DNA from: Peteryoungia rhizophila
Lineage (GTDB): Bacteria > Pseudomonadota > Alphaproteobacteria > Rhizobiales > Rhizobiaceae
Direction: 5' to 3'
NCBI RefSeq assembly: GCF_004912145.1
Contig: NZ_STGT01000001.1
Span: 868,001-932,000, forward strand
DNA length: 64,000 bases
Position numbers and translations under genes: made by a program. This document shows, piece by piece, positions 53,594-63,514 of the stretch; within the stretch, counting starts at the first letter, position 1; every line of letters begins with the position of its first letter. The notes below the pieces were generated by a model that made no database searches, had not been told where the DNA came from, and worked only from the letters and a program-made list of their open reading frames with translations.

Positions 53594-53619
53594 GAAACGG
53601 CCCCTCACGGGGCCGTTTC
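53594..53619. terminator. Bidirectional terminator overlapping the LOG gene stop
   Basis: Perfect eleven-base stem GAAACGGCCCC-TCAC-GGGGCCGTTTC with T-runs on both sides. The TCA in the loop is the minus-strand stop codon of the LOG-family gene (53605-53607), so its coding end lies inside the hairpin. Confidence 0.85.
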
Positions 53620-54483
53620 TTCGTTCAGGTCATAGAAGTTGGCGATGATCTTCCAGGCCTCCTCCGCCGTTTCGGCGAAATGGAAGAGATCGAGGTCTTC
53701 GGGCGCGATCGTGCCGAAGGCGGCGAGTGCCTCGAAATTGATGATGTCCTCCCAGAAGGCGCGGGAGAAGAGGATGAGCGGGATCGGCGCCATGCGCTTG
53801 GTCTGGATCAGAGTGATCGTCTCGAAAAACTCGTCGAGCGTGCCGAAGCCACCGGGGAAGATGGTGATCGCCTTGGCGCGCATCAAAAAATGCATCTTGC
53901 GAATGGCGAAATAGTGGAAGTTGAAGCTCAGTTCCGGCGTGACGTAAGGGTTGGGCGCCTGTTCATGGGGTAACACGATGTTCAGGCCGATCGAGGGTGC
54001 GCCGACGTCTTGAGCCCCGCGATTGCCGGCCTCCATGACCCCCGGACCACCACCGGTCACGACCACATATTCCTTGTAATCGCTCATGACGGCCTGCTTT
54101 GAGCAAAGCTGAGCGAATTTGCGGGCTTCCTCGTAATAGATCGAAGCGTCTTCCAGGTTCTTCTTCTGGATATCGTTCTTCGCCGCCCAGGCTGCCTCAC
54201 CCGGGGCGGGAATGCGCGCGCCACCGAACATGACGACCGTCGACTTGATGTTGCGCTCGGTGAGGATCATCTCCGTTTTCAGGAGTTCGAGCTGCAATCG
54301 GACAGGCCGAAGCTCCTCGCGGCAGAGGAATTCCTCATCGACATAGGCAAGCGTGTAGGACGAGGAGACCGATTGCGGGGTGCGTGGAACAACCTGTGCG
54401 CTCTGCTTGTCGGTCGAGCTATCCTTCAGCGGATCCCAGGATCCGTCCTTACGCCTGTGCTTGCCATTTTTCAACTGTGCCAT
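53605..54483 (-). CDS. LOG-family protein (Rossmann-fold nucleotide-binding)
   Basis: A 292-residue protein of the TIGR00730/LOG family with FGGARIPAPGE, VVTGGGPGVMEAGNRGAQDV and IFPGGFGTLDEFFETI, the PGGxGTxxE motif of nucleoside-5'-monophosphate phosphoribohydrolases. It is longer than minimal LOG proteins, with a 90-residue charged N-terminal extension (GKHRRKDGSWDPLKD). It may release free bases from nucleotides; cytokinin activation is a family function but unproven here. Divergent from dapD. Confidence 0.9.
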   Translation of the reverse strand: MAQLKNGKHRRKDGSWDPLKDSSTDKQSAQVVPRTPQSVSSSYTLAYVDEEFLCREELRPVRLQLELLKTEMILTERNIKSTVVMFGGARIPAPGEAAWAAKNDIQKKNLEDASIYYEEARKFAQLCSKQAVMSDYKEYVVVTGGGPGVMEAGNRGAQDVGAPSIGLNIVLPHEQAPNPYVTPELSFNFHYFAIRKMHFLMRAKAITIFPGGFGTLDEFFETITLIQTKRMAPIPLILFSRAFWEDIINFEALAAFGTIAPEDLDLFHFAETAEEAWKIIANFYDLNEETAP

Positions 54484-54620
54484 GCCTCTTCCTTTCCAGC
54501 CCGCGGGGCTGCCGCGGCTGTTTTCATCCAGCCCTTTATGCGCTAGAGCTTTGCGCGAATTTTCGATCAGTCCTGATCGTTTCCATCCCCACGGTAGACA
54601 ACGAAGTTTAAGGAATCCAG

Positions 54621-55481
54621 ATGAGCGCCTCCGATCTCACCCAGCTCGAACACGTCATCGAAGCGGCTTTCGACAACCGCGATACGGTTTCGACCACCAC
54701 CACGGGCGAGATCCGCGATGCCGTCGAGACGGCGCTCAACCTGCTCGACAGCGGCCAGGTTCGCGTCGCGGCTCGCGGCGAAGACGGTACATGGGCCGTG
54801 CATCAGTGGCTGAAGAAGGCCGTGCTCCTCTCCTTCCGCCTGAATGACATGGAAGTCGTGAAGGGCGGTCCGGGTGCCTCCACCTGGTGGGACAAGGTGC
54901 CGTCGAAGTTCGAGGGCTGGGGCGAGAACCAGTTCCGCGCCGCCGGCTTCCGTGCCGTACCGAATGCCGTGGTGCGCCGCTCGGCTTATGTTTCCAAGGG
55001 TGTCGTGCTGATGCCGTCCTTCGTCAATCTCGGCGCCTATGTCGGTGAAAACACCATGGTCGACACCTGGGCGACCGTCGGCTCCTGCGCTCAGATCGGT
55101 GCAAACGTGCACCTCTCCGGCGGTGTGGGCATCGGCGGCGTTCTGGAGCCGCTGCAGGCCGGCCCGACCATCATCGAGGACAACTGCTTCATCGGCGCCC
55201 GGTCTGAAGTCGTCGAAGGCTGCATCATCCGTGAAGGCTCCGTGCTCGGTATGGGCGTTTACATCGGCAAGTCGACCAAGATCGTCGACCGCGCCACCGG
55301 CGAAGTGATGTATGGCGAAGTGCCGCCCTATTCCGTCGTCGTTGCCGGTTCGATGCCGTCTGGCAATGCCGTGATGGCGAACGGTCTTCCGGCGCCGCAT
55401 CTCTACTGCGCGGTCATCGTCAAGCGCGTCGACGAGAAGACCCGCTCGAAGACCGGCATCAACGAATTGCTCCGGGACTGA
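54621..55481 (+). CDS. dapD: Tetrahydrodipicolinate N-succinyltransferase
   Basis: Succinylates tetrahydrodipicolinate in lysine and meso-diaminopimelate synthesis. The 286 residues have an N-terminal helical domain, a left-handed beta helix of hexapeptide repeats (about 100-250, e.g. [20 protein letters not shown] and [20 protein letters not shown]) and a C-terminal strand ending [14 protein letters not shown]. Normal length. It pairs with dapE 500 bases downstream, the desuccinylase two steps later. Confidence 0.96.
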   Translation: MSASDLTQLEHVIEAAFDNRDTVSTTTTGEIRDAVETALNLLDSGQVRVAARGEDGTWAVHQWLKKAVLLSFRLNDMEVVKGGPGASTWWDKVPSKFEGWGENQFRAAGFRAVPNAVVRRSAYVSKGVVLMPSFVNLGAYVGENTMVDTWATVGSCAQIGANVHLSGGVGIGGVLEPLQAGPTIIEDNCFIGARSEVVEGCIIREGSVLGMGVYIGKSTKIVDRATGEVMYGEVPPYSVVVAGSMPSGNAVMANGLPAPHLYCAVIVKRVDEKTRSKTGINELLRD

Positions 55482-55487
55482 TCCCGC

Positions 55488-55868
55488 ATGGCCTTGCCGA
55501 GGCGGCAGACATCGGTCGGCTGGGCGCTCTTCCTCTGGGACGGGCGCATCGGACGGCGGATCTTCATCCTCGGAACACTGTTCTGGATGATGACGAACGC
55601 GGCTGTGCTCGCGTTCGTGACGGGGCAATCAGACGAGCAGGTCGCACCCGGCTTCCTCTCGCTCTTCCTCGCCTCCGCATGCCTCTCCCTCCTCTCCCTG
55701 CTGATGCTCGGCACCAAACGGCTGCACGACATCGGCATGCCGGGCGTGGTGGCGGCGCTCCTGATCATGCCCGCCTTCTCGCTGATCATCTTCTTCGTGC
55801 TTTGCGTCTGGCCCTCGGTCGAGGATGACAACCGCTATGGACCGGGCCCCGATACGCGTTCGCACTGA
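55488..55868 (+). CDS. DUF805 membrane protein
   Basis: A 126-residue protein with about four helices, matching DUF805: RRIFILGTLFWMMTNAAVLA, the family motif GTKRLHDIGMPGVVA, and a C-terminal RYGPGPD segment (DDNRYGPGPDTR). It begins six bases after dapD, so it is probably co-transcribed. Function unknown. Confidence 0.85.
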   Translation: MALPRRQTSVGWALFLWDGRIGRRIFILGTLFWMMTNAAVLAFVTGQSDEQVAPGFLSLFLASACLSLLSLLMLGTKRLHDIGMPGVVAALLIMPAFSLIIFFVLCVWPSVEDDNRYGPGPDTRSH

Positions 55869-55980
55869 GCGGCGGGTGGTGGGTGACAGGCCCCGGCGGA
55901 TCGGCTAAGTCTTGCGTCATCTTCTCAAGGCACCGACGGCCGGGCTGAACCGGCACTCGGCCAATCCCGTAAAAGTATTC

Positions 55981-57174
55981 ATGACCGCTACCAATCCCGT
56001 CGATGTCCTCCAGGCCCTCATCCGCTGCCCTTCCGTCACGCCTGCCGAAGGCGGGGCGCTCGATGTGCTGGAAGGCCTTCTCTCTCCGCTCGGCTTTCGC
56101 GTCGACCGGATGCTGGCGAAGGACGAGGGCACGCCTGATATCGAGAACCTCTATGCCCGCGCCGGATCCGACGGCCCGCATCTGATGTTTGCCGGCCATA
56201 GCGACGTCGTGCCCGTTGGAGCCGAGACCGACTGGAGCGCCGGGCCGTTCTCCGGAGATGTCCGCGACGGCATGCTCTATGGGCGTGGCGCCGTCGATAT
56301 GAAGGGCGGCATTGCCTGCTTCATCGCGGCCTATGCGCGACTGGTGGAACAGGGGAAGGTGCCGAAGGGCTCGGTCTCGCTCTTGATCACCGGCGACGAG
56401 GAAGGCCCTGCCGTCAACGGCACGGTGAAGCTGCTCGAATGGGCCGCAGAACGAGGCGAACGCTGGGACGCCTGCCTGGTCGGTGAGCCGACCAACCCGG
56501 ATACCCTCGGCGACATGATCAAGATCGGCCGGCGCGGCTCGGTCTCGGGCACGGTGACGGTCAAGGGTGTGCAGGGCCATGCGGCCTATCCGCATCTTGC
56601 CGACAATCCGGTGCGCGGCGCGCTGTCCTTGGCGAAAAGCCTGATGTTCCCGGCCTTCGATACCGGTACGGAGAACTTCCAGCCGTCAAACCTCGAAGTC
56701 ACCACCATCGATGTCGGCAATGCGGCGACGAACGTTATTCCGGCTTCGGCACGCTTCAAGTTCAACATCCGCTTCAACGACGTCTGGACCGCAGACAGCG
56801 TCAATGCCGAGATCATTCGCAGGCTGGATGCGGCGGCTGTTGATCCGGAGCTTCGGCCGGACCGAGCGGCAATCGGCTATGACATCACCTGGTCGGAGCG
56901 GCCGAGCCATGTGTTTCTGACGCGCAACAATGCGCTTATCGCCTCGCTTTCGGGCGCGATCGAAACGGTGACGGGCAAGACGCCGAAGCTCTCGACCACG
57001 GGCGGCACGTCGGATGCGCGGTTCATCAAGGATTATTGCCCGGTCGTGGAATTCGGGCTGGTCGGCCAGACCATGCATATGGTCGACGAACGCGTCGCCG
57101 TCGCGGACCTAGAGACGCTGACCGTGATCTACCAGACCTTCATCGAGCAGTGGTTTGCCCATGCCGACGCTTAA
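55981..57174 (+). CDS. dapE: Succinyl-diaminopimelate desuccinylase
   Basis: Zinc-dependent M20 amidohydrolase giving LL-diaminopimelate and succinate. The 397 residues (start MTATNPVDVLQALI at 55981) show the metal and catalytic set: FAGHSDVVPVGAETDWSAGP, YGRGAVDMKGGIACF, TGDEEGPAVNGT with catalytic Glu-Glu, EPTNPDTLGDMIKIGRRGS, and the dimerisation domain with GVQGHAAYPHLADNPV. Normal length. The start at 55912 has no ribosome site. Functionally linked to dapD. Its end overlaps the next gene by 14 bases. Confidence 0.96.
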   Translation: MTATNPVDVLQALIRCPSVTPAEGGALDVLEGLLSPLGFRVDRMLAKDEGTPDIENLYARAGSDGPHLMFAGHSDVVPVGAETDWSAGPFSGDVRDGMLYGRGAVDMKGGIACFIAAYARLVEQGKVPKGSVSLLITGDEEGPAVNGTVKLLEWAAERGERWDACLVGEPTNPDTLGDMIKIGRRGSVSGTVTVKGVQGHAAYPHLADNPVRGALSLAKSLMFPAFDTGTENFQPSNLEVTTIDVGNAATNVIPASARFKFNIRFNDVWTADSVNAEIIRRLDAAAVDPELRPDRAAIGYDITWSERPSHVFLTRNNALIASLSGAIETVTGKTPKLSTTGGTSDARFIKDYCPVVEFGLVGQTMHMVDERVAVADLETLTVIYQTFIEQWFAHADA

Positions 57175-57757
57175 GGAGGTCGAGTTCTATCTCAAGGGTC
57201 TCTGGCTGCTGTTCAAGCAGGATCCATCAGGCTTTTCCTATCTCGACCTCACCGACCGCGGTGCGATGCGCTCGTTCTGGGCCATCCTCTGGACGCTGCC
57301 GGCGATCCTGATTTCCTTCGCCTGGTGGCGCCTGCTCTATCTCCAGGGCCTGCCGGAGGACACCGGAACGGGTGCGGTCTTCTTCTTCCGGCTCGCGCTG
57401 GTCGAAGCGTCGAACTGGCTGTTCCCGCTGATCCTGCTCGGCATTCTCTGCTGGATGATCGGGATCGGCGAGAAATACGCATCCATGGTGGTGGTGAGCA
57501 ACTGGCTCGCCTTACCGGTTTCCTATTCCTACGGCCTGCTGGTCCTCTTGATGATGTTCGTGCCGGGGCTTGCCGGCGTCGTGGCCTTCCTATGGCTTCT
57601 CCTGATGATCTCGCTGATCGCGGCGCTGTTCCGGATCATGCGGATGATCCTAGGCGATCAGCTGCTGATGGTTTCCACCGTCATCATGGTGCTGCTGATC
57701 CCCTCGATGATCATCGCGGAAGTGCTGGAGCGCTATCTCGGCGTTTATCCAGGCTGA
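57161..57757 (+). CDS. Conserved hypothetical membrane protein
   Basis: A 198-residue protein with an N-terminal soluble helix (TLKEVEFYLKGLWLLFKQDP) followed by four or five membrane segments (about 38-55, 70-100, 115-150, 165-185). No family recognised beyond a general resemblance to Yip1-like membrane proteins. It starts 14 bases inside dapE, so it is translationally coupled. A TTG two codons earlier is possible. Confidence 0.78.
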   Translation: MPTLKEVEFYLKGLWLLFKQDPSGFSYLDLTDRGAMRSFWAILWTLPAILISFAWWRLLYLQGLPEDTGTGAVFFFRLALVEASNWLFPLILLGILCWMIGIGEKYASMVVVSNWLALPVSYSYGLLVLLMMFVPGLAGVVAFLWLLLMISLIAALFRIMRMILGDQLLMVSTVIMVLLIPSMIIAEVLERYLGVYPG

Positions 57758-57766
57758 GGGTCAGCC

Positions 57767-58534
57767 TCAGCGACCGAACGGCTCGTCGCCGGGATAATCC
57801 ACTGCCATGAAGAACAGCCCCTCAGGCGGCGCCACGGGCCCGCAGGCCGAACGGTCGCGGGCTTCGAGCGCTGCCCGCACATCTGAAGGCGTCATCTTGC
57901 CCTCGCCCGCGAGCTTCAGCGTGCCGGCGAAAGAGCGGATCTGATTGTGCAGGAAGCTCTGAGCCGTGGCGCGGATCTCGATGAGTTCGTCTGATCGCGT
58001 GACATCCAGACGATCGAGCGTCCTGACCGGGCTTTTCGCCTGACAGTGGGCGGAGCGGAAGGTGGTGAAGTCGTGATGACCGACCAATTGCTGGGCAGCT
58101 TCATGCATGGCCTCGTGGTCGAGCGGCTTCGGCACCCACCAGGCCCGCTTGTCCTCGAGCGCCAGACGCGCCGGGCGGGTGATGATGCGGTAGAGGTAAT
58201 GGCGTCTCAGGGCCGAGAAGCGGGCGTCGAACGCGTCAGGCACAGCCTGGACTTCGAGCACGGCGACCTGTTCGGACGCCATCGCCAGATGGGCGTTCAG
58301 CGCATTGCGCAGCTTGCGTGGCACCCAGGCGCGGGAGAGATCGGCATGGATCACCTGGCCCATGGCATGCACGCCGGAATCGGTGCGGCCCGCGCCACGG
58401 ATGACGACCGTCTCGCTGGTCAGCGACAGGATCGCCTGTTCGAGGGCGGCCTGGATCGAATGGCCGTTGTCCTGGCGCTGCCAGCCGACATAGGCCGAGC
58501 CATCATATTCGACGGTCATGCGGAAGCGCGGCAT
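57767..58534 (-). CDS. truA: tRNA pseudouridine synthase A
   Basis: Makes pseudouridine at positions 38-40 of the anticodon arm. The 255 residues contain the catalytic Asp motif [18 protein letters not shown], the opening [18 protein letters not shown], and the C-terminal [16 protein letters not shown]. Its start overlaps the fmt stop by one base (TGATG). Last gene of def-fmt-truA. Confidence 0.96.
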   Translation of the reverse strand: MPRFRMTVEYDGSAYVGWQRQDNGHSIQAALEQAILSLTSETVVIRGAGRTDSGVHAMGQVIHADLSRAWVPRKLRNALNAHLAMASEQVAVLEVQAVPDAFDARFSALRRHYLYRIITRPARLALEDKRAWWVPKPLDHEAMHEAAQQLVGHHDFTTFRSAHCQAKSPVRTLDRLDVTRSDELIEIRATAQSFLHNQIRSFAGTLKLAGEGKMTPSDVRAALEARDRSACGPVAPPEGLFFMAVDYPGDEPFGR

Positions 58535-59478
58535 CAGGTGATCACCGTGCCCTTGGGGAGCGGCGTGCCGCGCAGGAAGTCCTCAGCATTCAATGCCTTG
58601 CCGCCGGCCTTCTGCAGGCGGACGAGGCTGACTGCGCCCGTGCCGCAAGCGATCGTCAGGCGATCGTCGAGCGCCGTACCGGGTCCCGCGAGTACGCCAT
58701 CCTTCTCGGCCAGATGCGAGGCGATCAGCTTGACGCGCTCGGGCTTGCCGTTGACGTCCATTTCGGTCCAGGCGCCCGGGAAAGGCGAGAGGCCGCGGAT
58801 GTGGTTGTGCACCTCGGTCGCCGGGCGGGTGAAGTCGACGCGGGTCTCGGCCTTGTCGATCTTGGCGGCGTAGAGCACGCCCTCTTCTGCCTGAACGACC
58901 GTTTCCAGCGTATCGGCTTCGAGCTTCGCCATCGCCTCGACCATGGCTTCGGCGCCGACGATGCTGAGGGCATCGTGTAGCTCGCCGGCCGTCATGTCGG
59001 GACCGATTGCGACCGTGCGGGTGAGCGCGACGGGGCCGGTGTCGAGGCCCTTGTCCATCTTCATCACCATCATGCCTGTCTCGGCATCGCCGGCCATGAT
59101 GGCGCGCTGGATCGGGGCAGCACCCCGCCAGCGGGGCAGAAGCGAGGCGTGGCCGTTATAGGCGCCGAGACGCGTGCCGTTGAGGATCGCTTCGGGCAGC
59201 AGCAGGCCATAGGCGACGACGACAGCGACATCGGCGCCGAGCGCAACGAAGGCCTCGCGATCAGCGGGATCACGGAAATTCAGGGGATGACGGACCTCGA
59301 TGCCGAGGTCTTCGGCGGCCTGATGAACGGGCGACTTCTGCAGATCGAGACCACGACGGCCACCGGGACGCGGCGGCTGCGAATAGGCCATGACGATCTG
59401 GTGGCCCGCCGCATGCAGCGCTTTCAGGGTCGCGACGGAGAAATCCGGCGTGCCCATGAATATGATGCGAAGTGCCAT
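58534..59478 (-). CDS. fmt: Methionyl-tRNA formyltransferase
   Basis: Formylates initiator Met-tRNA. The 314 residues have the catalytic domain start [20 protein letters not shown], the folate-binding loop [20 protein letters not shown] with catalytic Asn and His, and Asp in [18 protein letters not shown]; the C-terminal OB-type domain starts near 205. It lies between def and truA; the three form a start-of-translation operon. Confidence 0.96.
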   Translation of the reverse strand: MALRIIFMGTPDFSVATLKALHAAGHQIVMAYSQPPRPGGRRGLDLQKSPVHQAAEDLGIEVRHPLNFRDPADREAFVALGADVAVVVAYGLLLPEAILNGTRLGAYNGHASLLPRWRGAAPIQRAIMAGDAETGMMVMKMDKGLDTGPVALTRTVAIGPDMTAGELHDALSIVGAEAMVEAMAKLEADTLETVVQAEEGVLYAAKIDKAETRVDFTRPATEVHNHIRGLSPFPGAWTEMDVNGKPERVKLIASHLAEKDGVLAGPGTALDDRLTIACGTGAVSLVRLQKAGGKALNAEDFLRGTPLPKGTVIT

Positions 59479-59512
59479 CGTGCTGCCTCGAAGCGGTTGG
59501 TGACGCCCGGGA

Positions 59513-60025
59513 TCAGATCTTCTGACGGGCGGCCTTGGTGAACCTCTTGATCACCATCTCGCGCTTGAGGCGGGAGATGTGATCGATGAAGAGCACGCCG
59601 TTCAAATGGTCGATCTCGTGCTGAAGGCAAGTGGCGAGCAGGCCGTCGGCCTCGGTCACGGTCTCCTTGCCGTCGCGACCCAGCGACTTCACCGTGATCG
59701 AGGCCGGACGTTCGACCTCGGCATAATAATCCGGGATCGACAGGCAGCCTTCCTCGTAGACCGAGCGGTCGTCGGAGCTCTTGAGGATCTCCGGATTGAT
59801 GTAGATGAGAGGTGCTGGCTCTTCGCCTTCCTTGGCGAGATCGATGACGAGCAGACGGCGCGGCACGCCGACCTGGATCGCGGCCAGGCCGATGCCGGGA
59901 GCCTCGTACATGGTTTCGAGCATGTCGTCGATCAACTGCTCGAGCTCGGCATCGACGCGCTCGATGGGCGCGGATACCTGACGCAGCAGGGGATCGGGCA
60001 GAATGATGAGAGGCTTGATGGTCAT
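59513..60025 (-). CDS. def: Peptide deformylase
   Basis: Removes the formyl group from nascent N-termini. The 170 residues contain all three motifs: [23 protein letters not shown] and the metal site [12 protein letters not shown]. Normal length. First gene of def-fmt-truA. In related rhizobia rmuC lies directly upstream; here two chemoreceptor genes intervene. Confidence 0.96.
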   Translation of the reverse strand: MTIKPLIILPDPLLRQVSAPIERVDAELEQLIDDMLETMYEAPGIGLAAIQVGVPRRLLVIDLAKEGEEPAPLIYINPEILKSSDDRSVYEEGCLSIPDYYAEVERPASITVKSLGRDGKETVTEADGLLATCLQHEIDHLNGVLFIDHISRLKREMVIKRFTKAARQKI

Positions 60026-60096
60026 GGCCTCCCTTAGCGCAAGTTCCAGGCGGAGGAAACGGAAAAAACGCTGCGCTTTTGCCGTTTTCCGACCTC

Positions 60097-61602
60097 TCAG
60101 GCGGCGCGACGATCCGGTGCCCGGCGGACCGGCGCTCCCGGCTGGTCGACGCGCGTGCGGATCTGCGAAAGCTGTTCGACGAGGGCCGCAACCTCGCTGC
60201 GCAGGCGGCGCGTCTCCTCCGAGGTGCGCTCGACCATGTCGCTGTTCTCGTGCGTGAGGAGATCCATGTTGCGGGTCGCCTGATTGACTTCGTTCAGGCC
60301 GATCGCCTGATCCTTGGCGGCGGCGGCGATATCGGAGACGAAGGTGTCGATCGCATCGATGCGGGTGATGATGTCGCCCAGAACCTCGCCGGTTCCGGTT
60401 ACCAGGCCGACGCCTTCCTTCACCTGGCTGGAACTTTGGGAAATCAGCTGCTTGATTTCCTTTGCCGCATCGGCGCTGCGCTGGGCGAGCTGGCGCACTT
60501 CCTGGGCGACGACGGCGAAACCCTTGCCGGCATCCCCGGCGCGGGCGGCCTCGACGCCGGCATTGAGGGCGAGAAGATTGGTCTGGAAGGCAATTTCGTC
60601 GATGACGCCGATGATCTTGGAGATCTCGGTCGAAGACTTTTCAATCGCATCCATGGCGGAGACGGCCTGCGACACGACCGTGCCCGAGGTTTTCGCCTGC
60701 TGCTGGGTGTCACGCACGGTCTGCGAGGCGCGCTCGGCATTGGCAGCCGTCTGGCTGACGCTGACGGAGAGCTGCTGGAGGGCGGTCGAGCTTTGCTGCA
60801 CGCCGCTCGCCTGGCGGGTGGTGCGGCTGGCGAGTTCGTCGGAGGCGTGGGCGATCGCGTCCGTGCCGGTCAGGATGCCTTCCGAAGCGCGGCGGATCGC
60901 GGTAAAGGAGGTGTTCAGGCGATCGACGGTTTCGTTGTAGTGGCCGGCCATTTCCTTGAAGTTGTCCGGCAGGTCCGTCGTCATGCGCGCCTCGAAGTCA
61001 CCCTGGGCAAGCGCTTCCAGGCCGCGGCGCAGATGCTCCATGGCAATCGCCTGATCGGCCTCGAAACGGGCACGTTCCTCTTCGAGCGCGCGACGCTTGG
61101 CGTCCAGCTCTTCCAGATAGACCGAGATCGCATAATCCATGTCGAGCATGGCGGCCTTGACAACGGCGCGGAGCTTTTCCCCAAGGGTCGCCGCATGCTG
61201 CTTGCCGAAGGGGAAGGGCCAATGCTTGACGAGGATGCCGCTCAAGAGCTCGCCAACCAGCATGGAATAGCCGCCGATATACCAGCGAGGCTCCAGGCCG
61301 ATGCGGGCATGGGCCTTGCCGACGGCGGTGACGCCGCGCACGTAGTTTTCGTCAAACTGGCCGCTGGCGAGCTTGTCCCAGTGACCAACCTGCGCCGACT
61401 TGGCGCCATTCATATGCGCGCCGTCGCGGAAGTGTCCGACGATCTTTCCGGTCCTCGAAACCTTGCCGTAGAACTTGTCCAGCGCACCACCCACGATCTC
61501 CTTGATCGAAGGCCGCAGCTCGGCCAGCGTGCTGCGCGTCTTCTGGTCGATCTCGAGGAAATCGAGGCGTTCGGAAAGGTCGTTCTGGGTGTTCGAGGTC
61601 AT
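60097..61602 (-). CDS. Globin-coupled methyl-accepting chemotaxis protein (copy 1)
   Basis: A soluble, probably haem-based oxygen chemoreceptor of 501 residues without membrane helices. Residues 1-160 form a protoglobin domain; [19 protein letters not shown] contains the probable proximal His98. Coiled coils follow, then the signalling tip [20 protein letters not shown] with [20 protein letters not shown]. The tail ends RAPDRRAA without a methyltransferase-binding pentapeptide. The start [15 protein letters not shown] at 61602 is preferred. It is a tandem paralogue of the next gene, 116 bases away. Confidence 0.93.
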   Translation of the reverse strand: MTSNTQNDLSERLDFLEIDQKTRSTLAELRPSIKEIVGGALDKFYGKVSRTGKIVGHFRDGAHMNGAKSAQVGHWDKLASGQFDENYVRGVTAVGKAHARIGLEPRWYIGGYSMLVGELLSGILVKHWPFPFGKQHAATLGEKLRAVVKAAMLDMDYAISVYLEELDAKRRALEEERARFEADQAIAMEHLRRGLEALAQGDFEARMTTDLPDNFKEMAGHYNETVDRLNTSFTAIRRASEGILTGTDAIAHASDELASRTTRQASGVQQSSTALQQLSVSVSQTAANAERASQTVRDTQQQAKTSGTVVSQAVSAMDAIEKSSTEISKIIGVIDEIAFQTNLLALNAGVEAARAGDAGKGFAVVAQEVRQLAQRSADAAKEIKQLISQSSSQVKEGVGLVTGTGEVLGDIITRIDAIDTFVSDIAAAAKDQAIGLNEVNQATRNMDLLTHENSDMVERTSEETRRLRSEVAALVEQLSQIRTRVDQPGAPVRRAPDRRAA

Positions 61603-61718
61603 TTTTCTCGTCGGACTTTGGAGTTCACTGTCATCCATCAGAACTGTCACGGTTTGCTGAACAGTTTCTAAACGCACAGCGACGAAATCCACTGAAATTC
61701 GCCGCTGTGCCGGTATCG

Positions 61719-63230
61719 TCAGCCGGCCCGGCGAAAACCGCCGGCGGCCGACTGGCTTGCCTTCTGCGACCAGGCGCCTGATGTCTTGAAGCCCTGGAGC
61801 GCCTGGACCAGACGGCCCGCCTCTTCCTGAAGGGTTGCCGTCTGGGCAGAGCTCTCCTCGACCATAGCGGCATTGCGTTGGGTGATCTGATCCATGGACG
61901 CGACCGAAGTGTTCACCTCACGCAGGCCGCCCGACTGGTCGGCTGCGGCCGAGGCGATCTTGCCGACGATCTCGTTGATTTCGCCGATGCGGACGATGAT
62001 CTTGCCGAGCGCTTCGCCGGCATTGTTGACGAGGTCGACACCGGCATCCACCTGGGTGGAGCTCTGCGAAATGAGGTTCTTGATCTCGCGGGCGGCATTG
62101 GCGCAACGCTGGGCGAGTTCGCGCACTTCCTGGGCGACGACGGCAAAGCCACGTCCGGCCTCCCCGGCGCGGGCGGCCTCGACACCGGCATTGAGGGCCA
62201 GGAGGTTCGTCTGGAAAGCAATCTCGTCGATGACGCCGATGATCTTCGAGATTTCATCCGAAGACTTCTCGATGGCCCCCATGGCACTGACCGCACGACC
62301 GACGACCTCTTCGGACACACGGGCTTCCGACAGTGCGACGCCGACGACCTGGGAGGCCTCCTTGGCGCCATCGGCCGTCAGGGTGACATTCTGGGTGAGC
62401 TCGTGGAGTGCTGCCGTGCTCTCTTCGAGGCCAGCGGCCTGTTGTTCGGTGCGCTGCGCCAGTTCGTCGGTGGCATCGGAGATGGCGGCGGTCGACTTGA
62501 AGATTTCATCGGCCGACTGGCGGACTGTGACAATGGTCGAGCGCAGGGCATCGATGGAGGCGTTGTAGTCGCTCGCCATCTGCACGAAATTGGCCGGCAG
62601 ATCGGCAGGGAGACGGGCGTCGAGATCACCGGCGGACAGCTTGGCGAGCACACCGCGAAGGGCTGCGAGTGCCGTCGCCTGTTCTGCCTCGGTCGTGAGG
62701 CGGGCATGCTCTGCTGCCTGGCGTTGTTCGGCAAGGATCGCGAGATAGACGGAGATGGAATAGTCCATGTCCAGAAGGGCGGCCTTTACCACCACCGAGA
62801 TCTCCTCGGCGAGCCGGCCGGAATTCTGGCGGCCGAAGCGGCTCGGCCATCTCTCGCGAACCACCGCATGCACCAGCCGTTCCAGCACCAGGGCGTAGCC
62901 GCCGATGTACCAGCGGGGCTCGAGGCCAATGCGGGCATGCGCCTTGCCGACCTTGGTGACACCTTCGACATAGCTGTCGGTGTATTCGGCCGTGCCGACG
63001 ATGCCCCAATGTTCTTCCTGGCGCTTCTTGGCACCCTTGATGTGATCTTCGCTGCGGAAGAAGGCCGCCGTTTCCGGCACCTTGCGCACCTTGTCGTAGA
63101 AGATGTCGAGCGCACTGCCGATGTTCTTGCGGATCAGGGGGCCGAGGCGACGGAGGGTCTCTCGCCCCTTGTCGTCAAGCCCGAGGAAACGAAGACGGTT
63201 CTTCAGATCGGTATTGTCGGGTTGCGACAT
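61719..63230 (-). CDS. Globin-coupled methyl-accepting chemotaxis protein (copy 2)
   Basis: A 503-residue paralogue of the preceding gene with the same layout: protoglobin domain to about residue 160, including [19 protein letters not shown] and proximal His98 at the same position, then HAMP-like coiled coils and the conserved tip [20 protein letters not shown]. The globin domains have clearly diverged (e.g. [12 protein letters not shown] against [12 protein letters not shown]) while tips are near-identical, so the duplication is old and the pair may sense different ligands or ranges. Soluble, no membrane helices. Confidence 0.93.
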   Translation of the reverse strand: MSQPDNTDLKNRLRFLGLDDKGRETLRRLGPLIRKNIGSALDIFYDKVRKVPETAAFFRSEDHIKGAKKRQEEHWGIVGTAEYTDSYVEGVTKVGKAHARIGLEPRWYIGGYALVLERLVHAVVRERWPSRFGRQNSGRLAEEISVVVKAALLDMDYSISVYLAILAEQRQAAEHARLTTEAEQATALAALRGVLAKLSAGDLDARLPADLPANFVQMASDYNASIDALRSTIVTVRQSADEIFKSTAAISDATDELAQRTEQQAAGLEESTAALHELTQNVTLTADGAKEASQVVGVALSEARVSEEVVGRAVSAMGAIEKSSDEISKIIGVIDEIAFQTNLLALNAGVEAARAGEAGRGFAVVAQEVRELAQRCANAAREIKNLISQSSTQVDAGVDLVNNAGEALGKIIVRIGEINEIVGKIASAAADQSGGLREVNTSVASMDQITQRNAAMVEESSAQTATLQEEAGRLVQALQGFKTSGAWSQKASQSAAGGFRRAG

Positions 63231-63514
63231 GGCTCACTCACTCTATTTCTGCAATCACAGTGCGTATCAGCTGATGCTGATAGACCAGGTCAACAGAGCG
63301 CTTAAATGGTAAAGCATTGGTTTCCGCGAATTGTCGCCCTCGCCTGAAGTGCGGCTTTGACACCGCCGCGTGCACCCGAACACCGCGCTGGCTTGCGGTT
63401 CGTCAATTCTGCCGCCTAAAAATATTTCTGGCATGGACCCAAACAAACAGATCTCGGCGAGGCGTGTTCACTCTTTGATCTGTCAGCCGTGTGCGAATCA
63501 GGTATCATTGGTAC

